64,000 nt of DNA from an uncultured Paracoccaceae bacterium (GCA_947503765.1 CANNFA010000005.1:124001-188000), one strand, 5' to 3'. Numbered from the stretch's first letter, positions 20,046-32,245 are shown. Notes: generated from the letters alone by a model not told the origin. A program made the numbers and translations.

Positions 20046-21700
20046 CGTTTTCCCCCCGATGCGGCCGCGCCCGCCGCCGCGCCCTCGTTCAGCGTGCAAT
20101 CGGCGCCCGCGCGCGCCTGCATCCAGTCGTCCAGCGCGGCGATCTGTGCCGCATCCATCCGCAGCCCCAGCTTGCCGCGCCGCCAGACGATATCGGCGGC
20201 GCTGCGGGCGAATTCGCGGTCCATCAGCCAGATCACCTCGCGCTCGGTCAGAGTGGCGCCGAAATCGCGGCCCAGATCGGCGGTGGTTTTCGCGCCGCCC
20301 AGCATGTCCAGCGCCTCGGTGCCATAGGCGCGCACCAGCCGGCGCGCCCAGGCGTCGGACACGAACGGATGCGCATCGCGCAGCCCGGCGATCAGCACCG
20401 GCACGCCGTCCACCGGGAAATCGCCGCCGGGCAGCGGCACGCCGGCCGTCCAGCGCCCCGGCAGGTCCGGCAGATGCGGCGCCAGCTTGTCCAGCGCATC
20501 CTCTGCCAGCCGGCGATAGGTGGTGATCTTGCCGCCGAACACGTTGAGCAGCGGCGCGTCCGCCCCGCCTTCGCCCGCCTCGACGTTCAGAACGTAGTCG
20601 CGCGTCGCCGCCGTCGCGCTTTTCGCGCCGTCGTCGTAAAGCGGGCGCACGCCGGAATAGGTCCAGACGATATCGTCCTCGGCCAGCTGCCGCTTGAAAT
20701 AGCGGTTCGCGAAATCCAGCAGATAGGCGCGTTCCTCGGGGGTGCATTCGGGCGGCGTGGCCGGGTCCGGGTGCGGCGCGTCGGTGGTGCCGATCAGGGT
20801 GAAATCGCCCTCGTAGGGGATGGCGAAGATGATGCGCCCGTCCTCGCCTTGCAGGAAATAGCACTTGTCGTGGTCGTAAAGCCGCCGGGTCACGATATGG
20901 CTGCCGCGCACCAGCCGCACGTCTTCGGTGGATTGGGCATGGATCTTGTCGTGGATGATGTCGCCGACCCAGGGGCCGCCGGCATTGACCAGGATCCGCG
21001 CAGAATGGTCCTGCCGCGCGCCGGTCTGCGCGTCTTCGGTGGTGATGCGCCACTGCCCGCCCTCGCGATGGGCCGCCACCACCTTCGAGCGCACCGCGAT
21101 CGCCGCGCCGCGCTCGGCCGCGTCGCGGGCATTCAGCACGACCAGCCGCGAATCCTCGACCCAGCAATCGGAATATTCGAACGCCTTTTCGAACCTGTCC
21201 TGAAGCGGCGCGCCCTCGGGCGTGCCGGGCAGGTGCAGGGTGGTGGTGCCGGGCAGGATCTTTCGCCCGCCCAGATTGTCGTACAGGAACAGCCCCAGCC
21301 GGATCAGCCAGGCCGGCCGCCGCCCGCGCATCCACGGCATGACCACGCCCAGCAGGCGCGAGGTCGGCGTCGCCGCCTCGAAGCGCATGTCCTTGTGGTA
21401 GGGCAGGATGAACCGCATCGGCCAGCTGATATGCGGCATGGCGCGCAGCAATGTCTCGCGTTCGGCCAGCGCGTGGCGGACAAGGTTGATCTCGAAATAT
21501 TCCAGATAGCGCAGCCCGCCATGGAACAGCTTGGTCGAGGCGCTGGAGGTGGCCTGGGCCAGATCGCCCGCCTCTGCCAGCCCGACGCGCAGCCCCCGCC
21601 CCGCCGCATCGCGCGCGATCCCGCAGCCGTTGATCCCGCCGCCGATGACGAACAGGTCGAACGGGCCGTCCGAAGGGGTCGCGGGCAGGGTCTCGGTCAT
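20042..21700 (-). CDS. glpD: Glycerol-3-phosphate dehydrogenase (FAD, quinone-linked) GlpD
   Basis: Peripheral inner-membrane flavoenzyme of 552 residues that oxidises sn-glycerol 3-phosphate to dihydroxyacetone phosphate and passes electrons to quinone. The FAD-binding motif is VIGGGINGCGIARDAAGRG near residue 18, followed by SSASTKLFHGGLRYLE typical of GlpD. The late ITTYRRLAEDALDKL is also family-like. First gene of the glp transport operon. A glycerol kinase gene is not in the window and must lie elsewhere if glycerol is the substrate. A GGGAGGAGCG site precedes the ATG. Confidence 0.95.
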   Translation of the reverse strand: MTETLPATPSDGPFDLFVIGGGINGCGIARDAAGRGLRVGLAEAGDLAQATSSASTKLFHGGLRYLEYFEINLVRHALAERETLLRAMPHISWPMRFILPYHKDMRFEAATPTSRLLGVVMPWMRGRRPAWLIRLGLFLYDNLGGRKILPGTTTLHLPGTPEGAPLQDRFEKAFEYSDCWVEDSRLVVLNARDAAERGAAIAVRSKVVAAHREGGQWRITTEDAQTGARQDHSARILVNAGGPWVGDIIHDKIHAQSTEDVRLVRGSHIVTRRLYDHDKCYFLQGEDGRIIFAIPYEGDFTLIGTTDAPHPDPATPPECTPEERAYLLDFANRYFKRQLAEDDIVWTYSGVRPLYDDGAKSATAATRDYVLNVEAGEGGADAPLLNVFGGKITTYRRLAEDALDKLAPHLPDLPGRWTAGVPLPGGDFPVDGVPVLIAGLRDAHPFVSDAWARRLVRAYGTEALDMLGGAKTTADLGRDFGATLTEREVIWLMDREFARSAADIVWRRGKLGLRMDAAQIAALDDWMQARAGADCTLNEGAAAGAAASGGKR

Positions 21701-22024
21701 GCGCTCCTCCCAGGCTGATGCCGAACTCGTGACATGCTTAGCAGGCGCGCCGCCATCGCGGCAAGCGAAAATGTTCGTTTATTTTCGTTTTGCGCTGATC
21801 GTCCAGGATCCATGCAGGACGTGGGGTCGTTGGCAAGGAGTAAATGAGCGAGTTTTTATGCTAAAAAACAATGTTATAAAGGATGATTTCCGAATGTCAT
21901 TGCCCTCGATGTCACCCGCCGCGCCCGCTTTCCTGTTGAGGTTTCGCGCGTGATCGCGCATCATCGCGCATGGATCGTGGCGCGGGACCGCAGCGCCGGA
22001 AGAACAGCTTAGGGGAAACCGCCC
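21701..22024. other. Divergent glpD / glpR control region
   Basis: These 324 bases hold no convincing gene. The part near glpD has the operator-like repeats at 21766-21790. The middle part (about 21835-21905) is markedly AT-rich, with runs such as GAGTTTTTATGCTAAAAAAC, and probably carries a promoter. The part next to glpR is GC-rich again. Confidence 0.6.
21766..21790. promoter_or_regulatory. Candidate GlpR (DeoR-family) operator
   Basis: CGAAAA and TTTTCG form an inverted repeat with a 10-base spacer (21766-21787), and TTCGTTT is repeated directly at 21774 and 21784, exactly 10 bp apart. The TTCG-rich half-sites resemble the enteric GlpR consensus, which contains TTCG and CGAA. Location 66-90 bases upstream of glpD fits repression by the adjacent DeoR-type regulator. 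Confidence 0.5.
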
Positions 22025-22783
22025 ATGTCCCAGACGTTCCGGCATCCGGACATCCTCGACATCGCCCGGCGCGAGGGGAAGGTCACGGTCGACGGGCTGG
22101 CCGCGCATTTCGGCGTCACGCACCAGACGATCCGCCGCGACCTGGCCGAACTGGCCGATGCGCGCAAGCTTGAACGGGTGCATGGCGGCGCGGTCCTGCC
22201 CTCGGGCACGACCAATATCGCCTATGCCGAACGGCGCAGCCTGAACGAGGATCACAAGGCGGCCATTGCCCGGCTCTGCGCGCAGGAAATCCCCGAGGGC
22301 TCGGCGATCTTTCTCAATATCGGCACCACGACAGAGGCGGTAGCGCGCGAATTGCTGCATCACCGCGACCTGATGGTCGTGACCAACAACATCAATGTCG
22401 CCGGCATCCTGCTGGGCAATCCCGATTGCCGGGTGATCCTGACCGCCGGGACGCTGCGGCAATCGGATGGCGGGCTGACCGGCGCGCTGACCATCGACAC
22501 GATCCGGCAGTTCAAGTTCGACATCGCGGTGATCGGCTGTTCGGCGCTGGACGGGGATGGCGACCTGCTGGATTTCGACGTGCAGGAGGTCGGCGTGAGC
22601 CGCACCATCATCGGGCAGGCGCGCCGGACCTACCTGGTCGCCGACCGGTCGAAATTCAGACGCCACGCGCCCGCGCGCATCACCTCGCTGTCGGGCATCG
22701 ACGCGCTGTTCACCGACACGCCGCTGCCCGATGCGCTGATGCGCAAGTGCCGCGACTGGGGAACGCGGATCGTCACGCCGTAG
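22025..22783 (+). CDS. glpR: DeoR-family glycerol-3-phosphate regulon repressor GlpR
   Basis: Transcription factor of 252 residues. The N-terminal DeoR helix-turn-helix reads VDGLAAHFGVTHQTIRRDLAEL around residues 22-44. The C-terminal sugar-phosphate-sensor domain shows NIGTTTEAVARELL, VVTNNINVA and LVADRSKF, the phosphate-binding signature of DeoR repressors. It is divergent from glpD, as in rhizobial glp loci, and the ligand is presumably glycerol 3-phosphate. The target site is proposed at 21766-21790. Confidence 0.9.
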   Translation: MSQTFRHPDILDIARREGKVTVDGLAAHFGVTHQTIRRDLAELADARKLERVHGGAVLPSGTTNIAYAERRSLNEDHKAAIARLCAQEIPEGSAIFLNIGTTTEAVARELLHHRDLMVVTNNINVAGILLGNPDCRVILTAGTLRQSDGGLTGALTIDTIRQFKFDIAVIGCSALDGDGDLLDFDVQEVGVSRTIIGQARRTYLVADRSKFRRHAPARITSLSGIDALFTDTPLPDALMRKCRDWGTRIVTP

Positions 22784-22868
22784 GGATCGCTGTTCGCACC
22801 GAAAGCGGCCCGGCGGGCTGGCATGGGGGGCACCGGTCTGGCCGGCCTGGCGATCCAAGGCGGCAAGC

Positions 22869-23669
22869 TCAGTGGTCCGCCGGCGCGCGTTCATCCACGG
22901 ACAGGTCCGCCGCCAGCGCATGCAGCCCCGCCAGCGTCTCGGCGTGGCCGATCTGGCCGGTGACGCCGGGGTGCTCGATATAGGCGCAGGTCAGCGCCGC
23001 GATGGCATCGCCGCCGGGGCCGAGCACCGGCACCGACAGGTCGACGACGCCGACCACCTGGCCCGAGGGCGCCTTGCGGTGGCCGTCGCGGCGGATGCGT
23101 GCCAGGTGCGGCTCCAGCGCGCGCAGCCGGGCGGTGCCGCCGGCATGACCCATCTGCGACAGCATCTGGTCAAGCCGGTCCGGCGGCTGAAAGGCCAGCA
23201 GTGTCTGGCCCGATCCGGTCTCGAACGGGTCCAGCACCGCGCCGACCCGCACCCGGAATTCCCAGTTGTCGACCGGTCCGGCATGGGCGATCACGATGCA
23301 GCCGCCGCGTTCGGGCACCACCAGGTGGCACGATTGCCGCGTGCGCTCTGCCAGGGTGTCCATCAGCGGCTGTGCCCGCGTCACCAGCCGGCGCAGCGGC
23401 GGGTGCCGTGTCGCCAGCACGAACAGTTTCATGGTCAGCGTGTAGCGGTCGCCGCCCGCCAGCCGCGCCACGTAGCCGCGCGCCACCAGCCGTTCCAGCA
23501 TGCGGTAGATCTCGGACGGGGAGCGGCCCATCTCGGCGACGATCTGCGCGCGGGTCAGCGCCTCGGACCGGGTGGCCAGCACCTCGAGGATGTCCAGCCC
23601 CTTGTCGAGCGCCGGCGCGCGGTAGCGTCCGCCGCCCTCCGCCGTGCGGCCAGTTTCGGTCCGGCTCAT
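22869..23669 (-). CDS. IclR-family transcriptional regulator of fucose cluster
   Basis: Regulator of 266 residues. The N-terminal winged helix ([21 protein letters not shown] then [22 protein letters not shown]) spans about residues 15-80, and the rest is the IclR effector domain with [15 protein letters not shown] and [18 protein letters not shown]. The start at 23669 follows a GGGGGG run; longer in-frame extensions are not needed. It is divergent from the fucose ABC importer and L-fuconate dehydratase genes, so a fucose-pathway metabolite is the likely ligand. That is inferred from neighbours. Confidence 0.87.
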   Translation of the reverse strand: MSRTETGRTAEGGGRYRAPALDKGLDILEVLATRSEALTRAQIVAEMGRSPSEIYRMLERLVARGYVARLAGGDRYTLTMKLFVLATRHPPLRRLVTRAQPLMDTLAERTRQSCHLVVPERGGCIVIAHAGPVDNWEFRVRVGAVLDPFETGSGQTLLAFQPPDRLDQMLSQMGHAGGTARLRALEPHLARIRRDGHRKAPSGQVVGVVDLSVPVLGPGGDAIAALTCAYIEHPGVTGQIGHAETLAGLHALAADLSVDERAPADH

Positions 23670-23726
23670 GGCATCCCCCCTGTCACCCCCTGCATGCCGC
23701 GTCGAAATCGGGACTTGCGATTCCTG

Positions 23727-23749
23727 TTCACAAGTGAATACACTATTCA
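23727..23749. promoter_or_regulatory. Overlapping inverted repeats, candidate IclR operator
   Basis: TTCACAAGTGAA (23727-23738, arms TTCAC/GTGAA) overlaps TGAATACACTATTCA (23735-23749, arms TGAAT/ATTCA). The pair sits between the IclR gene and the importer, 87-109 bases before the ATPase start. Adjacent or overlapping palindromes are usual for IclR-type tetramers. Confidence 0.5.
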
Positions 23750-23835
23750 TATACGGTCCGACAAAAGCAAGCCCTTGCCCGAGTCGGACAGAGGGCGCAG
23801 GCTGGCCCACAGGTTGGTCCAACTGGGGGGAGGAC

Positions 23836-25350
23836 ATGAGCGATCTGATCCGAATGGAGCGTATCGACAAACACTTTCCCGGTGTTCACGCGCTCAAATC
23901 CGTGGATTTCGACCTGCAACCGGGCGAGGTTCACGCGCTGATGGGCGAGAACGGGGCCGGCAAGTCCACCCTGATGAAATGCCTGTCGGGCATCTACCGC
24001 CCCGAATCGGGGCGCATCCTGATCGACGGAAAAGAGGTGCGGCTGTCCGGGCCGAAGGACGCGCAGGATCTCGGGATTGGCATCATCCACCAGGAACTGG
24101 CGCTCATGCGCGATCTGAACGTCGCGCAGAACATCTGGATCGGGCGCGAGCCGCGCCGCGCCTTCGGCCGCATCGACGAGGGCAAGCAGAACCGCGACGC
24201 GGCCGAGATCTTCGCGTCGATGAACGTGCGCATGGACCCGACCATCCCGGTTTCCAGCCTGACCATCGCGCGCCAGCAGATGGTCGAGATCGCCAAGGCC
24301 CTGTCCTTCCGCCCGCGCGTGCTGATCATGGACGAGCCGACCGCCGCGCTGAACGATGCCGAGATCGCGGAATTGTTCACGATCATCCGCCGGCTGCGCG
24401 GCGAGGGCGTGGGCATCATCTATATCAGCCACAAGATGGACGAGATCAAACGCATCGCCGACCGTGTCACGGTGATGCGCGACGGCGAATATGTCGGCAC
24501 CGTCGATGCCGCGGACACGCCGATCTCGCGCATCATCTCGATGATGGTGGGCCGCGAGCTGAGCGACGAGACGGTGACGATCCCCGACCTGGAGGGCGCC
24601 GAGGTGGCGCTGGAGGTGCGCGGCATCTCGCGCGGGGGCGAATTGAAGGACATCACCTTCGATCTGAAGAAGGGCGAGATCCTGGGCTTTGCCGGGCTGA
24701 TGGGCGCCGGGCGCACCGAACTGGCCCGCGCCATCTTCGGCGCCGATCCGCGCGATGCGGGCGAGATCATCGTGCATGGCCATCATGCGCGCATCGCCAG
24801 CCCCGCCGACGCGGTGCGCGCCGGCATCGGCTATCTGTCCGAGGACCGCAAGCATTACGGCCTGGCGCTGCCGATGGATGTGCGCGCCAATATCGCCATG
24901 GCCAGCCTGCCGCGCTATTCCGACCGGCTGGGCCGGATCGACGAGCGCAAGCTGGCCGAGATCGCGGCCGATTACATCGACATGCTCGACATCCGCACGC
25001 CGCATGACGGCCAGCCGGTGCAGCTGCTTTCGGGCGGCAACCAGCAGAAGGTGGTCATCGCCAAATGGCTGCTGCGCGATTGCGACATCCTGATCTTCGA
25101 CGAGCCGACCCGCGGCATCGACGTGGGCGCCAAGGCCGAGATCTACCGCCTGCTGAACGACCTGGCGGCCGAGGGCAAGGCGATCATCGTCATTTCCAGC
25201 GAATTGCCCGAGGTGCTGCGCCTGTCGCACCGCATCGCGGTGATGTGCGAAGGGCGGCTGACCGGCATCCTGCCCGGCGGCGCCCCGCAAGAGGAAATCA
25301 TGGCGCTGGCCACGAGACGCGACAGCATGACACAAGAGGACGCCGCATGA
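23836..25350 (+). CDS. Sugar ABC transporter ATP-binding protein (probable L-fucose importer)
   Basis: Double-domain ATPase of 504 residues. Domain one has Walker [10 protein letters not shown] near residue 38 and Walker [13 protein letters not shown] near 163. Domain two has the degenerate Walker [11 protein letters not shown] near 287, signature [16 protein letters not shown] near 397 and Walker [14 protein letters not shown] near 418. The ATG at 23836 follows GGGGGGAGGAC. Its stop overlaps the permease start (ATGA). The L-fuconate dehydratase and fucose dehydrogenase downstream suggest the imported sugar is L-fucose or a close relative. Confidence 0.92.
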   Translation: MSDLIRMERIDKHFPGVHALKSVDFDLQPGEVHALMGENGAGKSTLMKCLSGIYRPESGRILIDGKEVRLSGPKDAQDLGIGIIHQELALMRDLNVAQNIWIGREPRRAFGRIDEGKQNRDAAEIFASMNVRMDPTIPVSSLTIARQQMVEIAKALSFRPRVLIMDEPTAALNDAEIAELFTIIRRLRGEGVGIIYISHKMDEIKRIADRVTVMRDGEYVGTVDAADTPISRIISMMVGRELSDETVTIPDLEGAEVALEVRGISRGGELKDITFDLKKGEILGFAGLMGAGRTELARAIFGADPRDAGEIIVHGHHARIASPADAVRAGIGYLSEDRKHYGLALPMDVRANIAMASLPRYSDRLGRIDERKLAEIAADYIDMLDIRTPHDGQPVQLLSGGNQQKVVIAKWLLRDCDILIFDEPTRGIDVGAKAEIYRLLNDLAAEGKAIIVISSELPEVLRLSHRIAVMCEGRLTGILPGGAPQEEIMALATRRDSMTQEDAA

Positions 25351-26372
25351 GCGATGCACCCGCAGCCAAACCCGCCACCGGCCCCGAACCGGCGCAGGCG
25401 CCTGTAAAACGGCGCGGCACCGCCCAGCAAAAGCTGCTGGCCTTCGCCAGCCTGATCGTGCTGGTCATCGGTTTCTCGCTGGCCAGTCCGAATTTCTTCC
25501 AGGTGTCGAACATCATGGCGATCCTGCAGGCCACCTCGGTCAACGGGGTGCTGGCGGTGGGCGTGACGCTGATCATCATCACCGGCGGGATCGACCTGTC
25601 GATCGGCACGCTGATGACCTTCTGCGCGGTGATAACCGGCGTGGTGCTGACCTGGGCGGGCGCGCCGCTGATCCTGGGCGTGCTTACGGCGGTGGCCACC
25701 GGCGGGCTGGTCGGGCTGCTGTCGGGCACCTTCGTCGCCAAGATGAAGATCCCGCCCTTCATCGCCACGCTGGGGATGATGCTGGTGCTCAAGGGGATGT
25801 CGCTGATCGTCACCGGCACGCGGCCGATCTATTTCAACGACACGCCCGGCTTCACGCAGATCTCGCAAGGCTCGCTGGTGGGCGAGGTGATCCCCGCCTT
25901 TCCGTTGCCCAACGGGGTGCTGATCCTGTTCCTGGTGGCGGCGGCGACGGCGTGGATCCTGTCGCGCACCGTGCTGGGCCGCTACACCTTCGCGCTGGGA
26001 TCGAACGAGGAGGCGGTGCGCCTGTCGGGCGTCAATACCGATGCCTGGAAGATGGCGATCTACGCGCTGGCCGGCGCGATCTGCGGCATTGCCGGCCTCT
26101 TGATCGCCAGCCGGCTGAATTCGGCCCAGCCCGCGCTTGGCCTCGGCTACGAGCTGGAGGCGATCGCCGCGGTGGTGATCGGCGGCACCTCGCTGGCCGG
26201 CGGGCGCGGCACCGTGCTGGGCACGCTGATCGGCGCGCTGATCATGGCGGTGCTGACCAACGGGCTGCGGGTCCTGTCGGTCGCGCCCGAATGGCAGACG
26301 GTCGTGACCGGCGCGATCATCATTCTGGCGGTTTACGGCGACCAGCTTCGCCGGGGACGCGCCAGCACCTGA
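25347..26372 (+). CDS. Sugar ABC transporter permease (RbsC family, probable L-fucose importer)
   Basis: Inner-membrane permease of 341 residues starting [19 protein letters not shown], a Pro/Ala-rich cytoplasmic tail before the first helix. Hallmark GGIDLSIG lies near residue 81 and [11 protein letters not shown] near residue 275. A single permease implies a homodimer, unlike the two-permease importers in the first 11 kb. Coupled to the ATPase by ATGA. Confidence 0.9.
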   Translation: MSDAPAAKPATGPEPAQAPVKRRGTAQQKLLAFASLIVLVIGFSLASPNFFQVSNIMAILQATSVNGVLAVGVTLIIITGGIDLSIGTLMTFCAVITGVVLTWAGAPLILGVLTAVATGGLVGLLSGTFVAKMKIPPFIATLGMMLVLKGMSLIVTGTRPIYFNDTPGFTQISQGSLVGEVIPAFPLPNGVLILFLVAAATAWILSRTVLGRYTFALGSNEEAVRLSGVNTDAWKMAIYALAGAICGIAGLLIASRLNSAQPALGLGYELEAIAAVVIGGTSLAGGRGTVLGTLIGALIMAVLTNGLRVLSVAPEWQTVVTGAIIILAVYGDQLRRGRAST

Positions 26373-26379
26373 CCCCGCC

Positions 26380-26396
26380 CCGGGCAGGACGCCCGG
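26380..26396 (+). terminator. Short hairpin between permease and binding-protein genes
   Basis: CCGGGC-AGGAC-GCCCGG forms a 6-bp stem in the 60-base gap. It is weaker than the hairpin after the binding-protein gene and may only tune expression. Confidence 0.3.
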
Positions 26397-26432
26397 CGCG
26401 GACAACTTCGTGAACCCAAAGGGAGGTATCCA

Positions 26433-27380
26433 ATGTTCACCAGAAGAACCCTCATCGGCGCGGCAGCCGCATTGTCGCTGACGGCGATGTCATCCGGCGC
26501 CATGGCGCAGGACAACATGTATGTCGCGCTGATTTCCAAGGGCTTCCAGCACCAGTTCTGGCAGGCCGTGAAAGCCGGCGCCGACAAGGCGGCCGAGGAG
26601 CTGGGCGTCCGGGTCACCTTCGAGGGGCCGGACAACGAAACCCAGGTCGACAAGCAGATGGACATGCTGGCCGCCGCCCTGGCCAACAAGCCCGACGCGA
26701 TCGGCTTTGCCGCGCTGGACAGCCAGGCGGCGATCCCGCTGCTGCGCCAGGCCGACGAGGCCGGCATCCCGATCATCGCCTTCGACAGCGGCGTCGACAG
26801 CGACATCCCGCTGGCCACCGCCGCCACCGACAACGTCGCCGCGGCGGCCCTGGCGGCGGACAAGATGGCCGAATTGCTGGGCGGCGAGGGCCAGGTGGCC
26901 GTCGTGGCGCATGACCAGACCTCGCGCACCGGGATCGACCGGCGCGACGGCTTCGTCAACCAGATGGAAGAAGCCCATCCCGGCGTCGAGATCGTGACCA
27001 TCGAATATGGCGGCGGCGATCACCTGAAATCGACCGAGATCACCAAGGCCATCCTGACCGCCCATCCCGAGCTTGACGGCATCTTCGGCACCAACGAGGG
27101 CAGTGCGATCGGCGTCGTCAACGGCGTGCGCGAATCGGGCACCGAAGGCGTGGTCATCGTCGGCTATGACAGCGGCAAGGCGCAGAAGGATGCGATCCGC
27201 GAGGGCCTGATGGCCGGCGCGATCACGCAGAACCCGGTCGGCATCGGCTACGAGACGGTGAAGGCCGCCGTGGCCGCCGCCAAGGGTGAAGAGGTGACCG
27301 GCGATATCGACACCGGCTTCTTCTGGTATGACGCCGACAATATCGACGACCCGGAAATCGCCGCGGTCCTCTACGACTGA
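26433..27380 (+). CDS. Sugar ABC transporter substrate-binding protein (probable L-fucose)
   Basis: Periplasmic binding protein of 315 residues, RbsB-like. The signal peptide MFTRRTLIGAAAALSLTAMS contains a twin-arginine-like RRTLIG and ends near AMAQ. The mature part has ALISKGFQHQFWQAVKAGAD near the N terminus and late IVGYDSGKAQKDAIREGLM, the ribose-binding-protein hinge pattern. A strong GGGAGG site lies seven bases before the ATG. Hairpins flank the gene on both sides. Confidence 0.9.
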   Translation: MFTRRTLIGAAAALSLTAMSSGAMAQDNMYVALISKGFQHQFWQAVKAGADKAAEELGVRVTFEGPDNETQVDKQMDMLAAALANKPDAIGFAALDSQAAIPLLRQADEAGIPIIAFDSGVDSDIPLATAATDNVAAAALAADKMAELLGGEGQVAVVAHDQTSRTGIDRRDGFVNQMEEAHPGVEIVTIEYGGGDHLKSTEITKAILTAHPELDGIFGTNEGSAIGVVNGVRESGTEGVVIVGYDSGKAQKDAIREGLMAGAITQNPVGIGYETVKAAVAAAKGEEVTGDIDTGFFWYDADNIDDPEIAAVLYD

Positions 27381-27391
27381 CACCAGACGTT

Positions 27392-27418
27392 CCGGGGGCG
27401 GCCGCGTGCCGCCCCCGG
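27392..27418 (+). terminator. Intercistronic hairpin after fucose-type binding-protein gene
   Basis: CCGGGGGCGG and CCGCCCCCGG form a perfect 10-bp stem with a 7-base loop, eleven bases after the stop. Only a weak TCTT follows, so partial termination or message stabilisation is likelier than full termination before the dehydratase gene. Confidence 0.6.
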
Positions 27419-27449
27419 TCTTCCGCTCGTCCGAACGAAAGCCCCTGCC

Positions 27450-29500
<2,051 letters not shown>

Positions 29501-29715
29501 AGAGCGGCGTCCATACCGCGCGGAACAAAGGCCGGAGGCCGCCGCGCGAGCGCCTGCCCGTCCCGGCGGGCTGGCGCTTTGGCCACCTTTGCGCATCGCT
29601 CGAATGATCTACGGACTTGGCTGGTATAAAGTGCGCCGTTCCACCGTCGCTGCGCCATCCCACGGGCAGTCGCCCGCGCGGCGCGCGTCGGAACGTTTGG
29701 GGCGGGTCAGCGCCC

Positions 29716-30441
29716 CTACTCGCCCAGATAAGCCTCGATGATCGAGCTGTCCTCGCGCAGCTTTTCGGCGGTGTTCTCCATGCGGATGCGCCCGGTTTCC
29801 AGCACATAGCCATAATCGGCCAGCCGCAGCGCCACGCGGGCATTCTGTTCGACCAGCAGGATCGACGTGCCCGCCTCGTTCAGCCGTTTGACGATCTTCA
29901 TCGTCTCGGTCACGAGCTTCGGCGCAAGGCCCATCGACGGCTCGTCCAGCAGCAGCACCTTGGGTTTCTGCATCAGCGCGCGGCCCATGGCCAGCATCTG
30001 CTGCTCGCCCCCCGACAGAAGCGATCCGTCCTGCTTGCGCCGTTCCTTCAGGATCGGGAACAGGTCGAACACCTCGTCCATCTGGCGGCGGCGCGTCTCG
30101 GCCGATCTTTCGGCAAAGGCGCCCAGTTCAAGGTTCTCCTGCACGGTCAGCCCGCGCAGGATGTGCCGCCCCTCGGGGACATGCACCAGCCCCATCCGCG
30201 CGATCTGATGCGCCGGCGTGCCGGTAATGTCCTCGCCCATCAGGCGGATCGTGCCCCTGGTCGCGCGCACCAGCCCGGATATCGTCTTGAGCGTCGTGGT
30301 CTTGCCCGCGCCGTTGGCGCCCAGCAGCGTGACGATCTGGCCGCGGCGCAGCTCGATATCGATGCCCAGCAGCGCCTTGATCTCGGCATAGCCGGCCTCC
30401 AGCCCCTCGACCTGGAGCAGGATGTCGGACCCCGCGCTCAT
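29716..30441 (-). CDS. livF: Branched-chain-type ABC transporter ATP-binding protein (LivF)
   Basis: Cytoplasmic ATPase of 241 residues. Walker A GANGAGKTT near residue 40, signature LLSGGEQQMLAMGRAL near 140 and Walker B LLLDEPSMGLAP near 165. The MGLAP ending and the closing IIEAYLGE are typical of LivF. It is the last gene of the five-gene importer. In this setting the importer probably carries an aromatic acid rather than branched-chain amino acids. Confidence 0.92.
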   Translation of the reverse strand: MSAGSDILLQVEGLEAGYAEIKALLGIDIELRRGQIVTLLGANGAGKTTTLKTISGLVRATRGTIRLMGEDITGTPAHQIARMGLVHVPEGRHILRGLTVQENLELGAFAERSAETRRRQMDEVFDLFPILKERRKQDGSLLSGGEQQMLAMGRALMQKPKVLLLDEPSMGLAPKLVTETMKIVKRLNEAGTSILLVEQNARVALRLADYGYVLETGRIRMENTAEKLREDSSIIEAYLGE

Positions 30442-31232
30442 AGCAGTTCCTCCGCCTCGTCCTGGCCCAGATAGGCCTCGATCACTTTTGGATCGGCGCG
30501 AATCTCGTCCGGCCGCCCTTCGGAGATCATCGCGCCGTGGTCCAGCACGCTGATCCGTTCGGATACCTTCATCACCAATCCCATATCGTGTTCGATCAGC
30601 AGCACCGCGACGCCGCGTTCGTCGCGGATCCGGCGGATCAGGTCGATCAGCGTCGCCTTCTCGCCCGCGTTCAGCCCCGCCGCCGGCTCGTCCAGCAGCA
30701 GCAGCTTGGGCTGCGTGGCCAGCGCGCGGGCGATCTCGACCCGGCGCTGATGGCCATAGGCCAGCGTCGTGGCGATGCGGTCCGCCTCGTCGAGGATGCC
30801 GACGAAATCGAGGCATTCCTCGGACGCCTTGCGGATCTCGCGTTCCTCGCGCTGTTGCGAGGGCAGCCGCAGCACCGCCGAAATCGCCCCGGCGCGGGTG
30901 CGGCAATGCTGCCCGGCCATGACGTTTTCCAGCACCGACATCTCGCGGAACAGGCGCAGGTTCTGGAAGGTGCGCGCAATGCCCATCTGCGTGACCCGGT
31001 GCGGCTTGCGGCGCAGCAATTCCTCGCCGCCCAAGGTGATCGAGCCCGATTGCGGCCGGTAGAACCCGGTGATGCAGTTGAACAGCGAGGTCTTGCCCGC
31101 CCCGTTCGGCCCGATCAGGCTGGCGATACTGCCGCCTGCCACGCCGAAGCTGACATGATCCAGCACCGTGTTGCCGGCAAAGGACAGCCGCACATCGCTG
31201 AGGTTCAGCAGCATCTTCTGCGCGCCGCTCAT
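30438..31232 (-). CDS. livG: Branched-chain-type ABC transporter ATP-binding protein (LivG)
   Basis: Cytoplasmic ATPase of 264 residues. Walker A GPNGAGKTS near residue 43, the LivG-type GIARTFQNLRLFREMSVLENV, the signature position LAYGHQRRVEIARAL (YG replaces SG) and Walker B LLLDEPAAGLN. It pairs with LivF. Overlaps livF and livM by ATGA. Confidence 0.92.
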   Translation of the reverse strand: MSGAQKMLLNLSDVRLSFAGNTVLDHVSFGVAGGSIASLIGPNGAGKTSLFNCITGFYRPQSGSITLGGEELLRRKPHRVTQMGIARTFQNLRLFREMSVLENVMAGQHCRTRAGAISAVLRLPSQQREEREIRKASEECLDFVGILDEADRIATTLAYGHQRRVEIARALATQPKLLLLDEPAAGLNAGEKATLIDLIRRIRDERGVAVLLIEHDMGLVMKVSERISVLDHGAMISEGRPDEIRADPKVIEAYLGQDEAEELL

Positions 31233-32245
31233 TGCGTGCGCCCCGGCCAGATGCCGCTTGGCCTGAACAGCATGATCAGCAGAAGGCCGATGGCAAAGAC
31301 CAGGAGCCGCAACTCGCCCAGATCGCGCAGCAGTTCCGGCCCCAGCACGATGATGAAGGCGCCCAGGATCACGCCCGGTATCTTGCCCATGCCGCCCAGG
31401 ATCACCGCCATCAGGATCAGCACCGATTGCTCGAAGCTGAAGCTTTCCGGGCTGATCGCGCCCAGGTTCACCGCAAAGAAGATGCCGCCGATCGCGCCGT
31501 AGATCGCGCCGGTGACATAGGCCGCCAGCTTGACCGCGACGCGGTTGATGCCCATCGCCTCGGCCGCGTCCTCGTCATGGCGCACGTAAAGCCAGGCCCG
31601 CCCGATCCGCGAATCCGACAGCCGGATACTGGCGATCACCGCGCCGATGGCGAGCACGACGAAGACGTAATAGAAGTCCACCGCGCTGTCGATCGTCCAG
31701 CCGAACAGCCGCGGCTGCTGGATGCCGGACAGCCCGCTGGCCGCGCCGGTGATCTCCAGGTTGCGGGCGCTGAAGCGCACGATCTCGCCGAAGCCCAGCG
31801 TCACGATCGCCAGGTAGTCCGAGCGCAGCCGCAGCGTCGGCCCGCCGATGATCACGCCCGAAATCGCCGCCGCGACCAGCGCGACGGGGATCGAGGCCCA
31901 GAAGTTCCAGCCGAATTGCAGCGTCAGGATACCGGTCGTATAGGCCCCCACCGCGAAGAACGCGGCATAGCCCAGATCGAGCAGCCCGGCCTTGCCGACC
32001 ACCACGTTCAGCCCCAGGCACAGCACCACGTAAAGCAGCGCATTGGTCATGATGACGGTGATGTACTGGCTGAAGACGAACGGGCCGAGGATCAGCAGCA
32101 GCACGATGCCCGCCATCGCCCCGCGAAACGTGGCCGGCCGTCCGAACCATTGCTGCAGCTGGGTGATCCCGGCCAGCGGACGCGCGGGGGCGGGGTCGTT
32201 GTCCTGCGCCTCGGCGCGGCGGGCGGCAGTCTTGAACGGCAGCAT
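31229..32245 (-). CDS. livM: Branched-chain-type ABC transporter permease (LivM)
   Basis: Inner-membrane permease of 338 residues. I start at the ATG at 32245, overlapping the livH stop (TGATG), which leaves a hydrophilic N-terminal stretch before the first helix. The LivM hallmark is LNVVVGKAGLLDLGYAAFFAVGAY near residue 95, with the cytoplasmic loop AWLYVRHDEDAAEAMGIN near 225. Confidence 0.91.
   Translation of the reverse strand: MLPFKTAARRAEAQDNDPAPARPLAGITQLQQWFGRPATFRGAMAGIVLLLILGPFVFSQYITVIMTNALLYVVLCLGLNVVVGKAGLLDLGYAAFFAVGAYTTGILTLQFGWNFWASIPVALVAAAISGVIIGGPTLRLRSDYLAIVTLGFGEIVRFSARNLEITGAASGLSGIQQPRLFGWTIDSAVDFYYVFVVLAIGAVIASIRLSDSRIGRAWLYVRHDEDAAEAMGINRVAVKLAAYVTGAIYGAIGGIFFAVNLGAISPESFSFEQSVLILMAVILGGMGKIPGVILGAFIIVLGPELLRDLGELRLLVFAIGLLLIMLFRPSGIWPGRTQ

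Noticed and set aside
22784-22868. GGATCGC ... GCGATCC inverted repeat between glpR and the IclR gene as a terminator
   Set aside because: The loop would be nearly 60 bases, too long for a convincing hairpin.
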